Shown here: one piece after another, positions 37,762 through 51,610 of the stretch
Layout of the letters: every line of letters starts with the position of its first letter
Numbering within the stretch: the first letter of the stretch is position 1
Assembly (NCBI GenBank): GCA_023974075.1
Contig: CM043808.1
Coordinates: forward strand, 24,683,578 to 24,747,577
Source: Chaenocephalus aceratus
Lineage: Eukaryota > Chordata > Actinopteri > Perciformes > Channichthyidae
DNA: 64,000 bases
Direction of reading: 5' to 3'
Translations under genes and position numbers: made by a program
The notes under the pieces: model-generated
Told to the model about the DNA's origin: nothing
The model's database searches: none
Seen by the model: only the letters and a program-made list of their open reading frames with translations

Positions 37762-38730
37762 ATGAACCTGTGGATGTTCCTTACCTTCTCTGCACTGGCT
37801 GGATGCGCCCACTCCTGCCCCGATCTCTGCTCCTGTTCTAGTTCAAGGGTGGAATGCAGCCAGAGCTCCCTTATGTATTTCCCTGTAGGCGGTTTTCCCC
37901 CCTATACCAGTCGAATATCAATCCAATCAACCAAACTCAGCAGTATCACAGCCAGCCATTTGAGCGCTGTGCCCCTTTTAAAGAACCTCCAGCTGTATCA
38001 CAACAACCTGACAAGCCTTCCTTCCGATCTACTGAAGAACGTTCCTCACTTGAACGAGTTGGATCTGACAGGAAATCAGCTGGTTAATCTTCCTCCAAAT
38101 GTCTTCAGCCACGCTTCACTTCGGAGTCTTGTGCTGAAGAATAACCTGATTGAGGTTGCTGACGCTGAGTGGGTTCTTGGCAATAGTAGCCTGACCTGGC
38201 TGGACTTGTCTGGAAATCTGTTAACAAGTGTTGAAGTCGCTCTGCTTCAGAAACTGGCCAACCTGGAGGATCTAGACCTGAGTGACAACAATCTGCAAGA
38301 CCTACAACCTGGTGTCCTGAAGAACCTGCACCGCCTGGAGACACTGAACCTCGCTGGTAACAAATTAAGATCCTTGAAACCTACAACATTCTCCCACAAC
38401 GCCATACTATCAAAACTGTTCTTACAGGAGAATCGTCTCCAAGAGCTGCCGGAGACACTTCTCCACGGTCTTCAGCATCTTCAGCTTCTACTGCTCAATC
38501 AGAATCAGCTGCAGTATTTACCCCCGGGGCTGCTGGACAGAAACTCGTCTTTCCAGGTCATCCTAAGCGGAAACCCCTGGGTGTGCGATGAGAAGATTGA
38601 GTATCTGTGGAAGTGGCTCACTGTCAATCCTCAGAATGTCTTCTTTTTGGAAGACGTGACATGTGCAGGACCTGAAGCTCTTAAAGACCGGAAAGTGGTA
38701 TCTTTAACTCGCCATGAGCTAGGACTGTAA
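37762..38730 (+). CDS. lrg1: LRG1-like secreted leucine-rich-repeat glycoprotein (copy 2)
   Basis: 322 residues. Signal peptide (about 1-18), N-cap CPDLCSCSSSRVEC, a run of LRRs (LLKNLQLYHNNLTSLPSDLL, HLNELDLTGNQLVNLPPNVF, and others), and C-cap NPWVCDEKIEYLWKWL ending CAGPEALKDRKVV, which closely resembles the end of LRG1. It is a tandem paralogue of the gene 3.1 kb upstream: same order, same LTWLDLSGN and LVLKNN blocks, clearly diverged. The start is the ATG at 37762 because a splice acceptor (TTTTAAAG) ends at 37761; an upstream in-frame ATG at 37708 lies in the intron. A short non-coding exon of about 23 bases ends near 37636 (donor GTAAGA). Liver expression and acute-phase induction are inferred from the family and the promoter. 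Confidence 0.85.
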   Translation: MNLWMFLTFSALAGCAHSCPDLCSCSSSRVECSQSSLMYFPVGGFPPYTSRISIQSTKLSSITASHLSAVPLLKNLQLYHNNLTSLPSDLLKNVPHLNELDLTGNQLVNLPPNVFSHASLRSLVLKNNLIEVADAEWVLGNSSLTWLDLSGNLLTSVEVALLQKLANLEDLDLSDNNLQDLQPGVLKNLHRLETLNLAGNKLRSLKPTTFSHNAILSKLFLQENRLQELPETLLHGLQHLQLLLLNQNQLQYLPPGLLDRNSSFQVILSGNPWVCDEKIEYLWKWLTVNPQNVFFLEDVTCAGPEALKDRKVVSLTRHELGL

Positions 38731-38838
38731 ATTATTTAAAATTAGTGATGAAAAAGAGTCAAAATTAATTCTGTTTACCCTTTTACATTTTAATGAAAAC
38801 TTATTTCAAATGATTTATTTTTATGTTTGTATGTCAGA

Positions 38839-38844
38839 AATAAA
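38839..38844 (+). terminator. poly(A) signal of lrg1-like copy 2
   Basis: AATAAA about 110 bases after the stop codon, followed by a T-rich stretch. The position is typical for a compact 3' UTR. Confidence 0.65.
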
Positions 38845-39464
38845 ACTTTGCAAATCATTATGTTATTCAGCATTATTTTTTTATATTTATTATACTTGAT
38901 CTCTCCATTGGTGGGATATTGTCAGCCCACAGGGTGGCGTGAGACTCAACAACAAATACATAAAAAAGCTGAATTTACTATTTAAGAAACAATTTACCTA
39001 AACGATCCCAGACAAAAAATCTATCAAGTCAAACGATGATCGTTAATATATTCTGGTTATATTGATTTGTGATGCACATCATCTCAATGATGGGTACTAT
39101 AATTCAAAGTATGGACAAACTAGGTTGTTAATCATACTTTTTTAATGGAATGCATGGTCCAAAAAAAACGTGATCAAGACATGAAATGGGCATCAGTAGT
39201 GTTTAAGAATCGCAACAAATCAAAGCGTTCGGTTTTTTAGTTTCTTCCATTGAGTTCTTAATCCAACGATGCGTCTCACTTGGAGTTGGTTGCATCACAG
39301 ATTGCTGCATTGTTTCAGTCGTGCCCATTTGTTTTTAATGATGTTGTTCAGCACGTGGGAGTGTGTGGGCAGTGCAATCGATTCTTCGAGCTTACCTCTG
39401 CTGGGTGTGTTTAAATCTAAGTTTCTCTTTCTTTAAGTCTTTCTCTCATTCTGTGTTTGAATAT

Positions 39465-39465
<1 letters not shown>

Positions 39466-39520
<55 letters not shown>
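39466..39520. repeat. (CA)n microsatellite
   Basis: Pure CA run of about 55 bases. Confidence 0.98.
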
Positions 39521-39523
<3 letters not shown>

Positions 39524-40762
39524 CCCAAGCCTTGATCACAGTGAGTGCAACCTAAATGTAATTTATTATTGTAACACATTGCCCTGTCTAGAGGCAGTTA
39601 CTTGTGAAAATGAAATCGTGTTTATAAAAGCTCCCAAAATAGTGAAGCGTAAACTCGTAGAGGTGTGATGTATGTCTTTTATTTCACCTCTCTAAATTGT
39701 ATCCTGGAGGTTAAAGGGTTAGGAAGTGTGAGTAAGATAATTCCTTCTGGTTGGAAACATCTGCTTTGGGGAAAGTGAACCAATAACTATTGCTGTTCTT
39801 TTGGGAGAGACATTTAATCTCCATCTTAGTTATCCCCCAGGCTGTGATGTTTTATAAGTGTGTAATGGCACACAGGTTGTTCCTTGAATAAATGAGAATG
39901 ATTAGTTTGGAATAATGGAGCCGCTCTGGCTCAGTACTGTCAGCTAATGATGACTGACTGACACTGAAATCTAAAGGGTCAGGCTAACACTTGGAAATGA
40001 CTGTGGCCTTTCTGACTTGGTGTTATAATAATTGAGACATTATCCTCTTTGAGTGCTTCTCATTAGCATATATCATATCAGGGCAATAATTATTTGACAA
40101 ATACATTTCAAACCTTTATTTATACAGATAAATCCCATTGAGATCATTGATCTCTTTTTCAAGGGAGACCTGCTCAAGTAGTTCCACATGAAACATAAAA
40201 ACATAAACAGAACAATTTTATTATATTCATTTTCTTCCCTTATCTCTCTGGACATCTACAACAAATGATTTCCATTTGACTTATGCTCTATTACATTTCA
40301 TATGGATATGCTTGATTTTACATGGACACTTTTATTTAACAGCTTTAAATAGAAAGTCACTCTGACGGTGGGCTGCTGAGTCAGGCTCGTCATATAAAAG
40401 TGAATATGAAATAGCAAGTAAGCCCGCAACCTATGAGCCCTTTTGATACGAGTTGAATTAGACATAAATGCGTTCCTAGTCTTTTTTTTGCATGCAACCT
40501 TTCCTGTCTAAAGGAAAAGGGTTGTTGACTCACTGCCAGCTCACAGGGAGCGAGCGAATCCTCAATATCCGCTCCTCAGGAGGATACCCTCGGTCCACTC
40601 AGACAGCACGGTCTTCGGTGTAAATGTCCCGGGTTGTCATGTGTTGATATTGTTCGTGGTAGGAGACTGACGCCAGTTGGTCTATCAAAATGTCTTGTTT
40701 CCTGCGCCTTCCTCGGAGCAGGATGCAGCTCTCAAAGTTAACCCAGGTGTTTCACACAGGTG

Positions 40763-40914
40763 CAGGGGTGCCGCAAGAGGGTGAAAAGTTAGGACGATTC
40801 GAAGGGCCCGTGACTGACAGGGGCCCAAACAATTTTAGAACATTAAGAAAAAAATGTTTAAGTAACCAATGTGATATATTTTCATGGGGCCCAAAATCCC
40901 TGGCGGCGCCCCTG
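40763..40914. mobile_element. 152-bp hAT-type miniature element
   Basis: Ends CAGGGGTGCCGC and GCGGCGCCCCTG, with perfect 8-bp duplications CACAGGTG (40755-40762 and 40915-40922). The interior has GGGCCC repeats and no coding capacity. Confidence 0.85.
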
Positions 40915-40922
40915 CACAGGTG

Positions 40923-43900
40923 TCACTAATGCATGGCTAATGAGTCAGCCAACGCCCCCCAAAATCTCAAAACACATTTGCAGATAAGTATTTTCCATGT
41001 TAAGAAATTATAATATTTAATATATTTTGATAACAAACAGGAATATAATAGTTGTCGATCAAAATAATGTTACATACAAATAATAATTTCTATTTCAATA
41101 ACTATTATACAAATTTAATATTTATAATCATAAAGTAATAATTCGTATTTATAATTATATTTTTTGTTATCATTTATTTCAAATAGTAGCACTCACAAAA
41201 GGGCCATTGTGCAGTATACTACCTTTGGTCAAATCCACTTTTGCTAAGCTAAGCTAACCGAATGCTGAATTTAGCTTCATAAAGTAGCATTTTTCCCATA
41301 CATAAATTGTTAGATTGGTATCATATTGTCATCTAACTCTCCACTAGTAAAGCAAATTGGTGAATTTACCTGAATGTCAAACTTTCCTTTTACAAGATGT
41401 ATATTATAGTTTTGCTCCTTTGGCTTGAGGATATGAATGTTTCTTTAGCTATTAGAAATGAGTCAGCCATCCAACATAACTCATCTGTTTTATGAAGAAG
41501 TGTCCCTACAGGGCAGTCGAGGTAACTTCAGTGGGCTGAGGTAAAATTAATCACAGAGAAATAAATTCCCAAGGCAAAGTTTCCTCTCTAACGAGACACG
41601 CGTTCATTAACATGTTCACTGCAGCGGCATCTCTGTTCTTACACCTTGAAACTTTGAAGCTCACCTTCTGATGTTATATGTGTTTATGCTCGGGCTGATC
41701 TAAGAAAGAGGTTGCAGTCTCATTAAAAGCTTACCTGGAGGTGGGTGAGAGGAGAGGAGTCACACTGTTGCTGCCTTCAGAAGCATGAGGCCATTATGCA
41801 AGCACTTAACAGCAGTATAACACTCCCACTGCCCTTTATACACTTCCACACGTTTTTTTACTTAGCATTGACAGCATTTTGTTTATGCCTACAAACTAAC
41901 ATCCCTCATCTCGCTTGTTTAATCAATGTTGCCATTAAGCGGCTGAAGGTGGCGAGTGTGGCAAAGTAGCAAGATCACATGCATCTTCATTTATCACAAT
42001 CATAGATGCATTGTATTCATCCTGATCTGCTCATAAATAAACCCTGCACTTGACTACAAAAACACAGGGAAACAAATGTGCTGTTACCTTGGTGCATTAT
42101 CTCATTATTTGGGAAGAGAGGTGAGGAGATTGGTTGTTGTAAATGGCTGCACGCTCTCCAGGGAAATGGGCCATTAGAAAGCTCTTTCTAGATGGACGTT
42201 GCGTTTAACACCCTGCCACAAATCCAGCCGGCTTTATAGCGGGAACAAATGTGTTGATGGAGGCCCTCTCAATATCCCCACACAGCAACCACACGGAGAA
42301 CACATTAACCCTAAAAGAGATGTAGCAGCTACTTATCCATCAATATCGGAGCTGGGAGAAAGTGTGAAGTACAAACCAAAAATATCCGCATGACAACAAC
42401 ATAACATTAATGGAGACACAAACAGCAGTGATGACGCATGTTAGGAGAGATGAAACAACAATGTTATGGATGTTTTCTCAAGGGGCCTTTCACCAAAATA
42501 ACAAAATTCATATTTTCCCACTTAGTGTTTATCTGCATCCAGCCGTGCTGTTTATTATTTTTATTTTACCTACTCAATCTTAAGCAATTAAAGTAAAAGG
42601 AAATTGTTTTTGAATCAGACATCATTTAAAAGTTCCATTCAGAGAATTCATCAGCACTGTGTTTTTCCAAAATAAAAGCCGGGGGCGGTTTTCTAAAGAA
42701 AATAGTCATGTTTATTCAAAAGCTGCACTTAATTATAATGTTTTTTACTTTAACTAGTGCATTTAACTTGAAAACTTTGCATTTTTTACTAGACTATTAT
42801 GTCATTGTAGTTGCAGATACAGATGAATAATACAATATTTAATCCAAAATGTAAAAAATGGCATTATTAATGATTGAGATCAAAGTTAATAGAATCTTGG
42901 AAGAAATTCACAGCTGCATAATTTAAGTATACAGTATTTTTGTTCATTAAGGGAAGTACACATTTTAAACCAAGTCTTTTGTTGGTAGCACTTTGACTGC
43001 AGTTTATATCTAAATTAAGTCAGTGAACTGATTTATAGCAATATCTATCTACAGTATGCTCGCCTACAGCATGACAAATTACAATGACATTGCAGGCTGT
43101 CGGCAATACGATGTTTTTTCGCTTGTACGAAGAAGAGTGTGTCATTTCTTGAAGATCCCCTTTCAGATATGGAGGACCCCTTCTGTTTTTTGTCATTAGC
43201 CCACCCTCAGGAAACACAACAGCTTTGATCTCATTGACATGCTCATAGCCTCCTCAAAAGAAAATCACTGACATCTCTTACTGCTCCCCCAACTTCAACC
43301 ATCTCATCTGACTGAACACCTCCACTCTCTCTAATTACTGCAGCTTTGATCCGAGGCTGCTGTGAGAGGTAAAATCTTTCGAGCTACTTCCGTCGACACT
43401 ATTCCTTTTGTGTCCTACTCTGTAATTTGTCTTCCTGGGGACAGCAGATTGATCCCCACACTGCAATCCATTGTAATCTCCCACAGTGACCCACGCATGG
43501 GACAATAGGGGGTGAGGGAGTTTAATTACCTCAGGGCCCAAAAGACAAGGACATAATATTCCTTCACTGTTTGATGTCTAAATCTCCTCGATGACTCCCC
43601 ATATACTTTGCTATAAATCTTCACACTGACATTATTTCCCACTGAGCTCATGGATTATCTTCAGGCTCACTTTGTATATGCTCTTTCTGCAGTGCCAATA
43701 TCAGACCTTTCACCTGTTGTTGGGGGGGTTGGCGTGGAGCCTCGTAGAGCCTGCAGCTATCAAAACGTGTTCACAGCATGTAAAAACAAGTTTATGACTG
43801 TGAGTGAGAGTATGGGTCATGATGAGATCGAGTGGAGGTCAGGTCAACAGTGTGTGAGGGCAGGCTAGCATAAAGGTTTTTATTGAATAACTTATTGATT

Positions 43901-44098
43901 TGAGCATTTGAGAAGCTTCTGCAAACGTTTCTGTTTCAGTAATCCATTTTTCAGGCTTGGCTTTACATTGATTAAGGAGCTGGGAGCCAATTAGCCAAGC
44001 TTAGCACAATGACTGGAAGCAGTGGGAAACAGCTAGCCTTGCTTATTGTGTTCAAACATATATTGAGCCTTCAACCAGCTCTAAGTCTTACTTAGTTA
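40923..44098. other. intergenic sequence without recognised genes
   Basis: A+T-rich with TAAT-type runs near 41,000-41,200 and scattered pieces of the dispersed repeat noted at 27,885. No exon, tRNA or element boundary could be supported. Confidence 0.4.
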
Positions 44099-44829
44099 CA
44101 GTGGCGGCGCTAGGGGGTGGCTACCTGGGCTCAAGCCCCGGATGTTTTCTGAAAAGCCCCGGATGTTTCACTTAAAACATTTTTTTTAAATGTCTCGGGT
44201 GTAATGTGCAGTACCGGAGTCCACCAGAGAGGCAGCCGCTGCGGGACATTAGCCTGCGTACTGCGTAGCCTTCCCTGACCACGCCCCCCTGCAGGAGAGG
44301 GGAGCGTGCTCTGATCAGCTGCTGGGCTCTCAGAAGAGGGGGAGAAAAAGAGATCTCCGTCCTCCGTGTTTTATTCTTATATTATTATATAGAGTCGTTA
44401 TTCATTTGTTTTAAAGCTCAATAAATAACAAAGAAGACCTTTGACCGGCACTTTTCTAATTTTGTCCAGAAGATTTAAACTTTAACGGACATGTTGACCG
44501 GCGAAATAAAAAAGAGTTCATAAACATGTCTGTGGTAAAATATTTAGAACACACAAGCAGAAATCTGCCGGAGTCTTCTGCCACAGATTCTTGTCTTTTT
44601 CCAGGGATGGCATTGCATGCAGTCCCTTGTCCCGATTATTGCAGCCAACGACAGCACGACGTTTAACTCCCTTAGACATCCTGGCAAGAGCAGGCAAAAA
44701 CACAGATGTGACTGGGGGAGATTTAGCTTTCCGACAGCCTATATGCGAATGAGAGGTTGGGCAATGGGCGTGGCCCAACCTCTCATCCCCCTGATAGGTG
44801 GAGAGTTGCCCATATAGGCGGAGCACCCC
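44099..44829. repeat. transposon fragment (CAGTGGCGGCGC start)
   Basis: Begins CAGTGGCGGCGCTAGGGG, a hAT-type end also seen at 51,725. The segment near 44,290-44,385 (CTGCAGGAGAGGGGAGCGTG, GAGATCTCCGTCCTCCGTGT) recurs at about 52,474-52,575. No matching right end was found, so the boundary to the partial element at 44,830 is arbitrary. Confidence 0.5.
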
Positions 44830-45019
44830 TTTTCTGACGTCAGAGAAATTCAAATCTGTATCAGCTCCGTTGCAGCCCCGTTTTTAGAGATTTAGGTATG
44901 GAGGAAAAGAGAGAGGGTTGTGTTTTCTGACACTTGGTGAGTTCCCTGACACACCGGGGACACATATTCATATATAAAAGACGTACAAAAGTGCATTTTG
45001 CATGATAGGTCCCCTTTAA
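44830..45019 (-). mobile_element. TTAA-ended miniature element, family A partial copy
   Basis: The right end (GCATGATAGGTCCCCTTTAA, ending 45019) with the adjoining ACACCGGGGACACATATTCA region is the reverse complement of the start of the copies at 25,302 and 58,217. The other terminus was not found; the left part runs into unrelated repeat sequence, so it is truncated or a variant. Confidence 0.6.
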
Positions 45020-48000
45020 CTAACTTTAAAAAAACATGCATTTGACACGTTTCTCTTAATATCTCTGTAAATAGTTAAATGGAATACCTCGTATTGAAAT
45101 TAGAAGCTCAGTTTAAAAAAGTATGTTAAAGTATATATAAACACATCTGTTATGTTGCTGTTTTGAACGCCAAAGCCTTGATATAGATCTAATTTCTCCA
45201 AAGGGAATTTCACTTTCATTGCAATGATACATCTTTGAGCCTTGATCTTACATTTTTCATTAGAGAGATGTTTCATTTTTCCTCTGAAATGTCACTAGGA
45301 GTGTCACTTTAGCCCGAGGCAGGTACCCAAGGCTTAAATTGCAATAATACAAGGCTGTCACAATTGTACATGTGTGAGTAATGTTGTGACAGAGACAAGT
45401 CATATGTCCCAGAGGAGCTATAACTCTAATGACACCCTCCTAAAAAATATAGTTTTTAGGACCCCACATCCCTGAATTAATTGCAATCATTGTTGTAAGC
45501 AACTGCGGGACAAGGATGTTCCACTCTATAAAACATCATTGTCTGGGGATGAGATAATCAGCAAGGGCAAGTGTATCAAGAGCTGGTCAGATCAATCACT
45601 ACGGCAACAGTCCCTCGAGGCCAATTTCCTTAAATAGATGTCCATACATTTATCAGCAGAAGAGACACAAGGCCACTAAAACATGGCTGATGTAGTGAAA
45701 TGTGGGAGACATTTTTAAGTGAGGACTAACAGCAAAGGACATAAACTAAGTGACCGAGTGGGAAAGGAATAACAACTTGGAGCAGACAGTAAGCAGACCC
45801 AGTTTTATTATGCAGGTCGTTGTACACAGGAGAGCCAGAGTGTATTTATTGTATGTGTTGTTGTTTATAACCTTCTAATTAGATTAAAATGCAACGGGTG
45901 GGTTGATTTTGAATAAACCTAGGCAGCTTTAACAGGCTTTGAACAAATTATTTGAAGCAGTCTTTGGACCTCAAAGCCCAAGTTCATGTGGGGACTGGCA
46001 TAAATGTGAAGTGTGTTATGTGTTCAAAGCAGTCAGTCAACACAACAGTAATCAAGAAGCAACACAAAACACACCGCAACTAAATAACAATTCAAACATC
46101 ACAACATAATACATTACAGGGTAACAACATGAATAAATACATCAGGATTTCTGACTTTTAATTTAAATATTCATAAGTGATTGTTTACACGGGGGACTTG
46201 CGGGGACTCGCGGGGGGACAGTCGAGTGTAAAGAAGGGATTTGACATTATTTTCAGCCCTCTGTGAAGTTGGTTTAAACAAAGCCTGAGGGAAATAGTGC
46301 TGCATCACTCGTGTGACCTTCACTGCTGAATATCAATGATATTTTGAATTGAACCTTTAGAGGAATATTTGATCAGAAGATCATTGAAACGCTTTGGCTT
46401 TCAAATCAAAGCTGGAATGATGTGGTGAAAAACATCGCTTAGCGTAAAGACTGTCAGCAGGGGGAAACGGCTAGCTGTACTGTTATTTTTACATTTCTCT
46501 ATGTGCGAGTGGGCATCTATTTTGGACATTATTTAGATGAAGTGTTTCTTTTGTATCGATTCAATGTGAGACAACAGACCCACGCTGCAGGCTAAACAGT
46601 AATTCATTCCTGTTTTGTAGGCTTTTGAAACAATAACAAACAAAACTAATGGAATATAATCAGAATCAGAATCAGAAACAGGTTTATTGCCAGGTAGGTT
46701 CACACATACTAGGAATTTGACTTGATGTCATGGTGCATACATAAAATATAAAAAACAAGAAATCTAATATAAAACACAAAATCTTTTACACCGTAGTAAA
46801 ATACAGTTAAATAGCTGTGTTATGAATATAATGAGAGAATGTAATGGATTCGACCAATATAACAAGTTCATTTACAGTTTGATTGCTTTCCTTGGTTTAC
46901 TGTTCAATCTATAATTATAATCAGGTATTTTCCACGAGGCAGGATCTGATGTTGGATAACTTTCCCTGAGTTTTTATTCACAGCAACTTGGCTTCTTCTT
47001 GGGGCAGCAGTGGGCTGGTAGATGTTATGGAGATATTAAGTAGGAGCCACCCCACTTTTGTTTAGTGAGTAAAGGCCACATCACCTCCTTGAGGCTCAGC
47101 ATTTAACTGTGATGGCCTGAATCCACCAGGTTTTTATTTCACATAAAAGGCACAGCAGTACTCGCCTCGGGTAACAACCTGAAAAAAGATATAACTTGCC
47201 TGCCGAATCTCAAGAGCTCCCACTGAGACTGGGCAGCGTTGAACTTTTCTTCCATATTCTTAGGCGAACGATTTTCTGCACACTGAATATTATGTCTACT
47301 GAGTCTACACTATCTATCACACATTTGCACACACTATATTATCATCCAAAGGTAATACAAGACGAATGTTATCCATTAGGATACTCACGGCTGGTTTAAA
47401 ACACCCTCAGCTATCACTCAGTATTCTCCTGCTGCTGTCTTTGAGCAGAACTTTAGTGTTTGCAAAACCCCTCATTCAATTCTCTGCAGGAGCTTTGATT
47501 CAGATCACATCTTTATTAGTCAGTCTTACGAAAAAGAAACCGGTTCACCAGTGAAATCTCTTTTTATAGGCAGACCTCTCTACTCATATTCCACTTCCTC
47601 TTACATTTTCCCTTTGTATAAGTCCAGGGTTATGTACCAGCAAACAGCAGATGGCTGCACTCACTGGTCAGTCTCTGGGTGCAGAGCCACAGTCATAGAT
47701 TTGAAATGAGTCCTAGTTTTATTGGCACAACTGAATTGGCTTTAATGGTTAACACTTTACATTGACATCTTGAAAGAGTATGGCATAGTCAGCTGCAAGA
47801 CTATTTAGTAATGCATCTGAAACAATATACTGTCAGGGCATAAGCTACTCAAAATTGTATTATTTTCTGCAGGGGCCATGAAAGTGCAGACGTGATGATT
47901 TTGCAAGAGTGGAGCAGGACAGGTGGGAGAAGTGATAAGGTTAGTAGAAAGAGAAGATGTGGAAAAAAAATTCTGCAGATTTTTAGAAGGTTTTTTACTT

Positions 48001-50380
48001 TTATAGAATACGGACAAACAGCTAATTTCTACACAAAAGTCACTTTAAGATTGGGCGTTTCTGCATACATGGACATAGAGATAACAATTAACTCATGAAA
48101 ACATTGTTATAAAAAAAGTCCCTTTAATTGTAACTTGGCAGTCATGTCTTTCATCAAGTCAACGTGGCTTTTAAGCTGTCAATCTGTTTAGATACTTCTT
48201 TAGTTTCAGAAATTCATTATTTCAGGGGAATAATTGAGTAGTTGTACGTGTAAGAACAAAGAGATGGATACAGAGACAAATGGAAAGGCCATTGACGCCG
48301 TTATCATGACTTCTTATTTTCTGTTTTGACCTTGTACTCTTACTTTCTGCCATTTCTTTACCTTTCAAATGCCATGTAGAATGGAGGGACAGAGATAATA
48401 TGAATAGAAGGACATATTTAATTGCATGTAATTATTGTCATGCAATTTTATCCCGCTCTCTGCCTGAATCGAAGTGCTTCAGGGTGCACCTACGCAGCAT
48501 TTTATACCTAAACTGTTGAAAGAATGAAAGTCATTTGCTCCTAAAGCATGTTCTTTCTGTTCCTTTCCAATCTGACATAAGGGATATTACCTTTTCCTTC
48601 TCCTGCAGCTGAAAATATCTTTCAAACAGAGATAGTGCACGGAGGGGATGGGCTGTTAAGCCATATCATTATGCAAACATATTCTTATTCAAATGAATGT
48701 GTTCGACCATCTACTGCAGGATATAAATCCATAAAAGATATCCCATGTCTACCATTTGAGGGGAGAAATAATCTGCTTTTAGTGTGGCCTTGAGAGCAAT
48801 CTCTTCCGGATGTGTTTTGAATGCCTAATATTCTTCTTTTCTATTTGTTGGTCTTATTTTCTTTCCTCATATTGGAAATCTTTGAACATTTCACTTTATT
48901 AGATTTATCAGTCTAAAACGCAATCATAATACTTAATTTTATCACTGAAACTCTCAGATATAGTGGAAATTGAAATTAGAAATGTGAAAGGACAATGTTC
49001 TTCTCCTATTACAGTTGTAAAACAATCATTAAAAAGCAATAAAGATCCTAACACCAAAGGACTCTTTAGGAACGTGCTTGCAAAACCAATTTAACTCAAG
49101 TTTGTAATGAACCTCCATTTGTATGTACCATTTGTTTCCTACAGGGATTCCCCTATTTTTAGATGTGTGGAGAAGAAGATCCCCGCCCTAAAGGTCAACA
49201 GAGAGGGGAGCAGGGAGAGGCAAGAAAGGTCTCTGTGTGTCCGTGCTGTCATTAAAATGGTTGGGTTAACAATAACTCAATACAGTATGTCACCAGAAAA
49301 CAATCGGCACCAGTCAGCTGGAATGGACACGTGAGTTTCAGGAAACATTTTGATCGCCTTAAACACTTTAGATGGCACCTAAGTATGTCTAATGTGATAA
49401 TGCTTGTTAGTGTATTGTATAAAGTGTTTGAGGGTTGAGGCAGAATGTCATATCCTGTTTATTCACAGCATCCTCCGAGCCGGATACATAATTTAACACT
49501 AGATATAATGACATTTTAAAGTGTGATATGGAAACAAACATAGCATGCTATAGACCTTACCTTGTTAATTATTCTTCCTACATAAAAGCAAGATGTAAAT
49601 ACCAGTACACATAAAATAGGGAAGTAATATAATTGCCAGAACTTTCCTCGAACACACACGAACACAGAAAGGCATCTTTTTAGACTTTTCTGTGTTGCCT
49701 ATAGACAGGCATCGGACATATTTTTAATTCAAAGGCACAAGAGACAAGTACAAATGTTGTCCACCATTCTTCAAAATGGACTAAAAAACTAAAAGTAAAG
49801 CCTATGTCTCAAAATAAATTGCCTATAACAACCAACATTCTCACAATGACTCTGACTATTCTTGTGAAGGGATAATGAGCACAGTTTTGAGTAAAGGCCC
49901 AGGAATACCTCTCATCTTACACACCCACTGAATGCTGCAGATGATCAACATGTGGGTGTACAAATTGGTGATTAGCCAGCGTATCGCAGCAGTTCACTGC
50001 ATCACACATGGCTGTGCATATGGGTCAGGAAGTGTGTGTGTATGCAATTATTTGTGTGCATTTGAAGGTAGGCGGTGGAGAGGAGAGGGGATGTTTGTAC
50101 TCGGCTGTGTGTTTGTATATCTAAATTTGAACCTGAAGTCGTATGTGTATTTACATGCATCTGCTGGAGGAACATTGTTCTGGTACAATACACGCCTTTG
50201 ACATTCCAGCTCCCCCTGTCAGCGGTCACAAAGGCCTTTCTCCCGGGCTTTGACATGTGTGAATCTGCTGCTGGCCTGCAGAGATAGCAGAGTGCTGTTA
50301 AGGACATGAGTGGGTGGACAGGCTGTGGAGACCTGCACTGAAAAAAAGGCCATTGGATTAATATGATTTTAATATGGAAA
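45020..50380. other. intergenic sequence without recognised genes
   Basis: About 5.4 kb, mostly A+T-rich and free of convincing exons. A dispersed fish repeat lies at about 46,660-46,810 (CAGAATCAGAATCAGAAACA, then GGTTTATTGCCAGGTAGGTT). A piece of the TTAGCTTAGCAT-type repeat lies at 46,436-46,480. Some non-repetitive stretches could be conserved enhancers, but this cannot be judged from one sequence. Confidence 0.4.
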
Positions 50381-50381
50381 C

Positions 50382-50892
50382 CGGTTGCACACATTAAAAA
50401 CATGTGTACTCAAAACTATTCCATTATGTTAAAGACACACAACTATATGTCAAAGAAACATGAAATTGTTATGTTCATTTGAATATTTCCTTTAATATAG
50501 GTATATTCATTTACCCTATGTTTAACCAACATGACTTTTTTATGTTAATTTTAGGCTTTTAATATGCTCAGTATATTTCATTTGTACCTGTTAAAGCAAC
50601 ATGATTACTTTATTTAAGCTTCACTGTAAAAAGTCTGTTGGACTTAAGTAATGAAAAACATGGAGATCGGTTGCACATATTAAAATCATGTGTACTCAAA
50701 ACTATTCCATTATGTTAGAGACACACAACTATGTTATGTCAAAGAAACATGAAATTGTTATGTTAATGTGAATATTTCCTTTAATATAGGTATATTCATT
50801 TACCCTATGTTTAACCAACATGACTTTTTATGTTGATTTTAGGCTTTTAATATACTCAGTATATTTCATTTGTACCTGTTAAAGCCACATTA
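50382..50892. repeat. two direct copies of a ~225-bp block
   Basis: Copy 1 starts at 50,382 and copy 2 at 50,668 (CGGTTGCACA..., period 286). They share long strings such as GTGTACTCAAAACTATTCCA and AATATTTCCTTTAATATAGG with few differences. About 60 unlike bases separate them. No coding capacity. Confidence 0.9.
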
Positions 50893-51610
50893 ATGTTTTG
50901 TTTAAACTACATGCTATAGTTTTCTGTTTAATCTACCTCGTGCTCAAGGGGTACATAAGATTATTTATTTCATGTGAATAGAGGCATGTCGTACATTCTG
51001 ATACAGGATCCATCCTAATCTCTTATATCTACAGCATGTATCATAACATTGTAAAACAGGTTGTGTCAAGACAAACACATTTATTTGAACAACGTTCATG
51101 TATTTTTCTCAAAAAATAAAACAATATTAACAACCACCACACATCCAGATGAGCTTTTGGTTTTTCCATCATGCAGCCCCAGGAGAATTAACAAATACAT
51201 TGAAAATAAAGAAATAGAAGAAATAGAAAATGTTTGTGATGCATGTACATATACATTATTGTGTTAGAACACAGCAAGGAAGCTTAAAGGAAACTATTCT
51301 CCCGACCAAAATAAAGGTTTATTGGGCCAAATGGCAAAGAAAGGCTTATTTTTGTAACTCATTCATAATAAACAATTAACAGAAAATGTCAACGCCTAGC
51401 CGAAAAAAGGTTAATGTTCTTGCAAATCCATTATTTAAATAGTAACCTGCTAATATGAAAGGGCACTTTAATACAACAAAGCAATGGCATTGCTTTGGAA
51501 AAATACATGGAAGCATAATAATGGCCTGGTTTCTCACCACATATGCACTAAAGAAAGTATTACAAATAAAAACAAGAACTGACATTTTGAAGTTAGTACA
51601 TTAGTACAAT

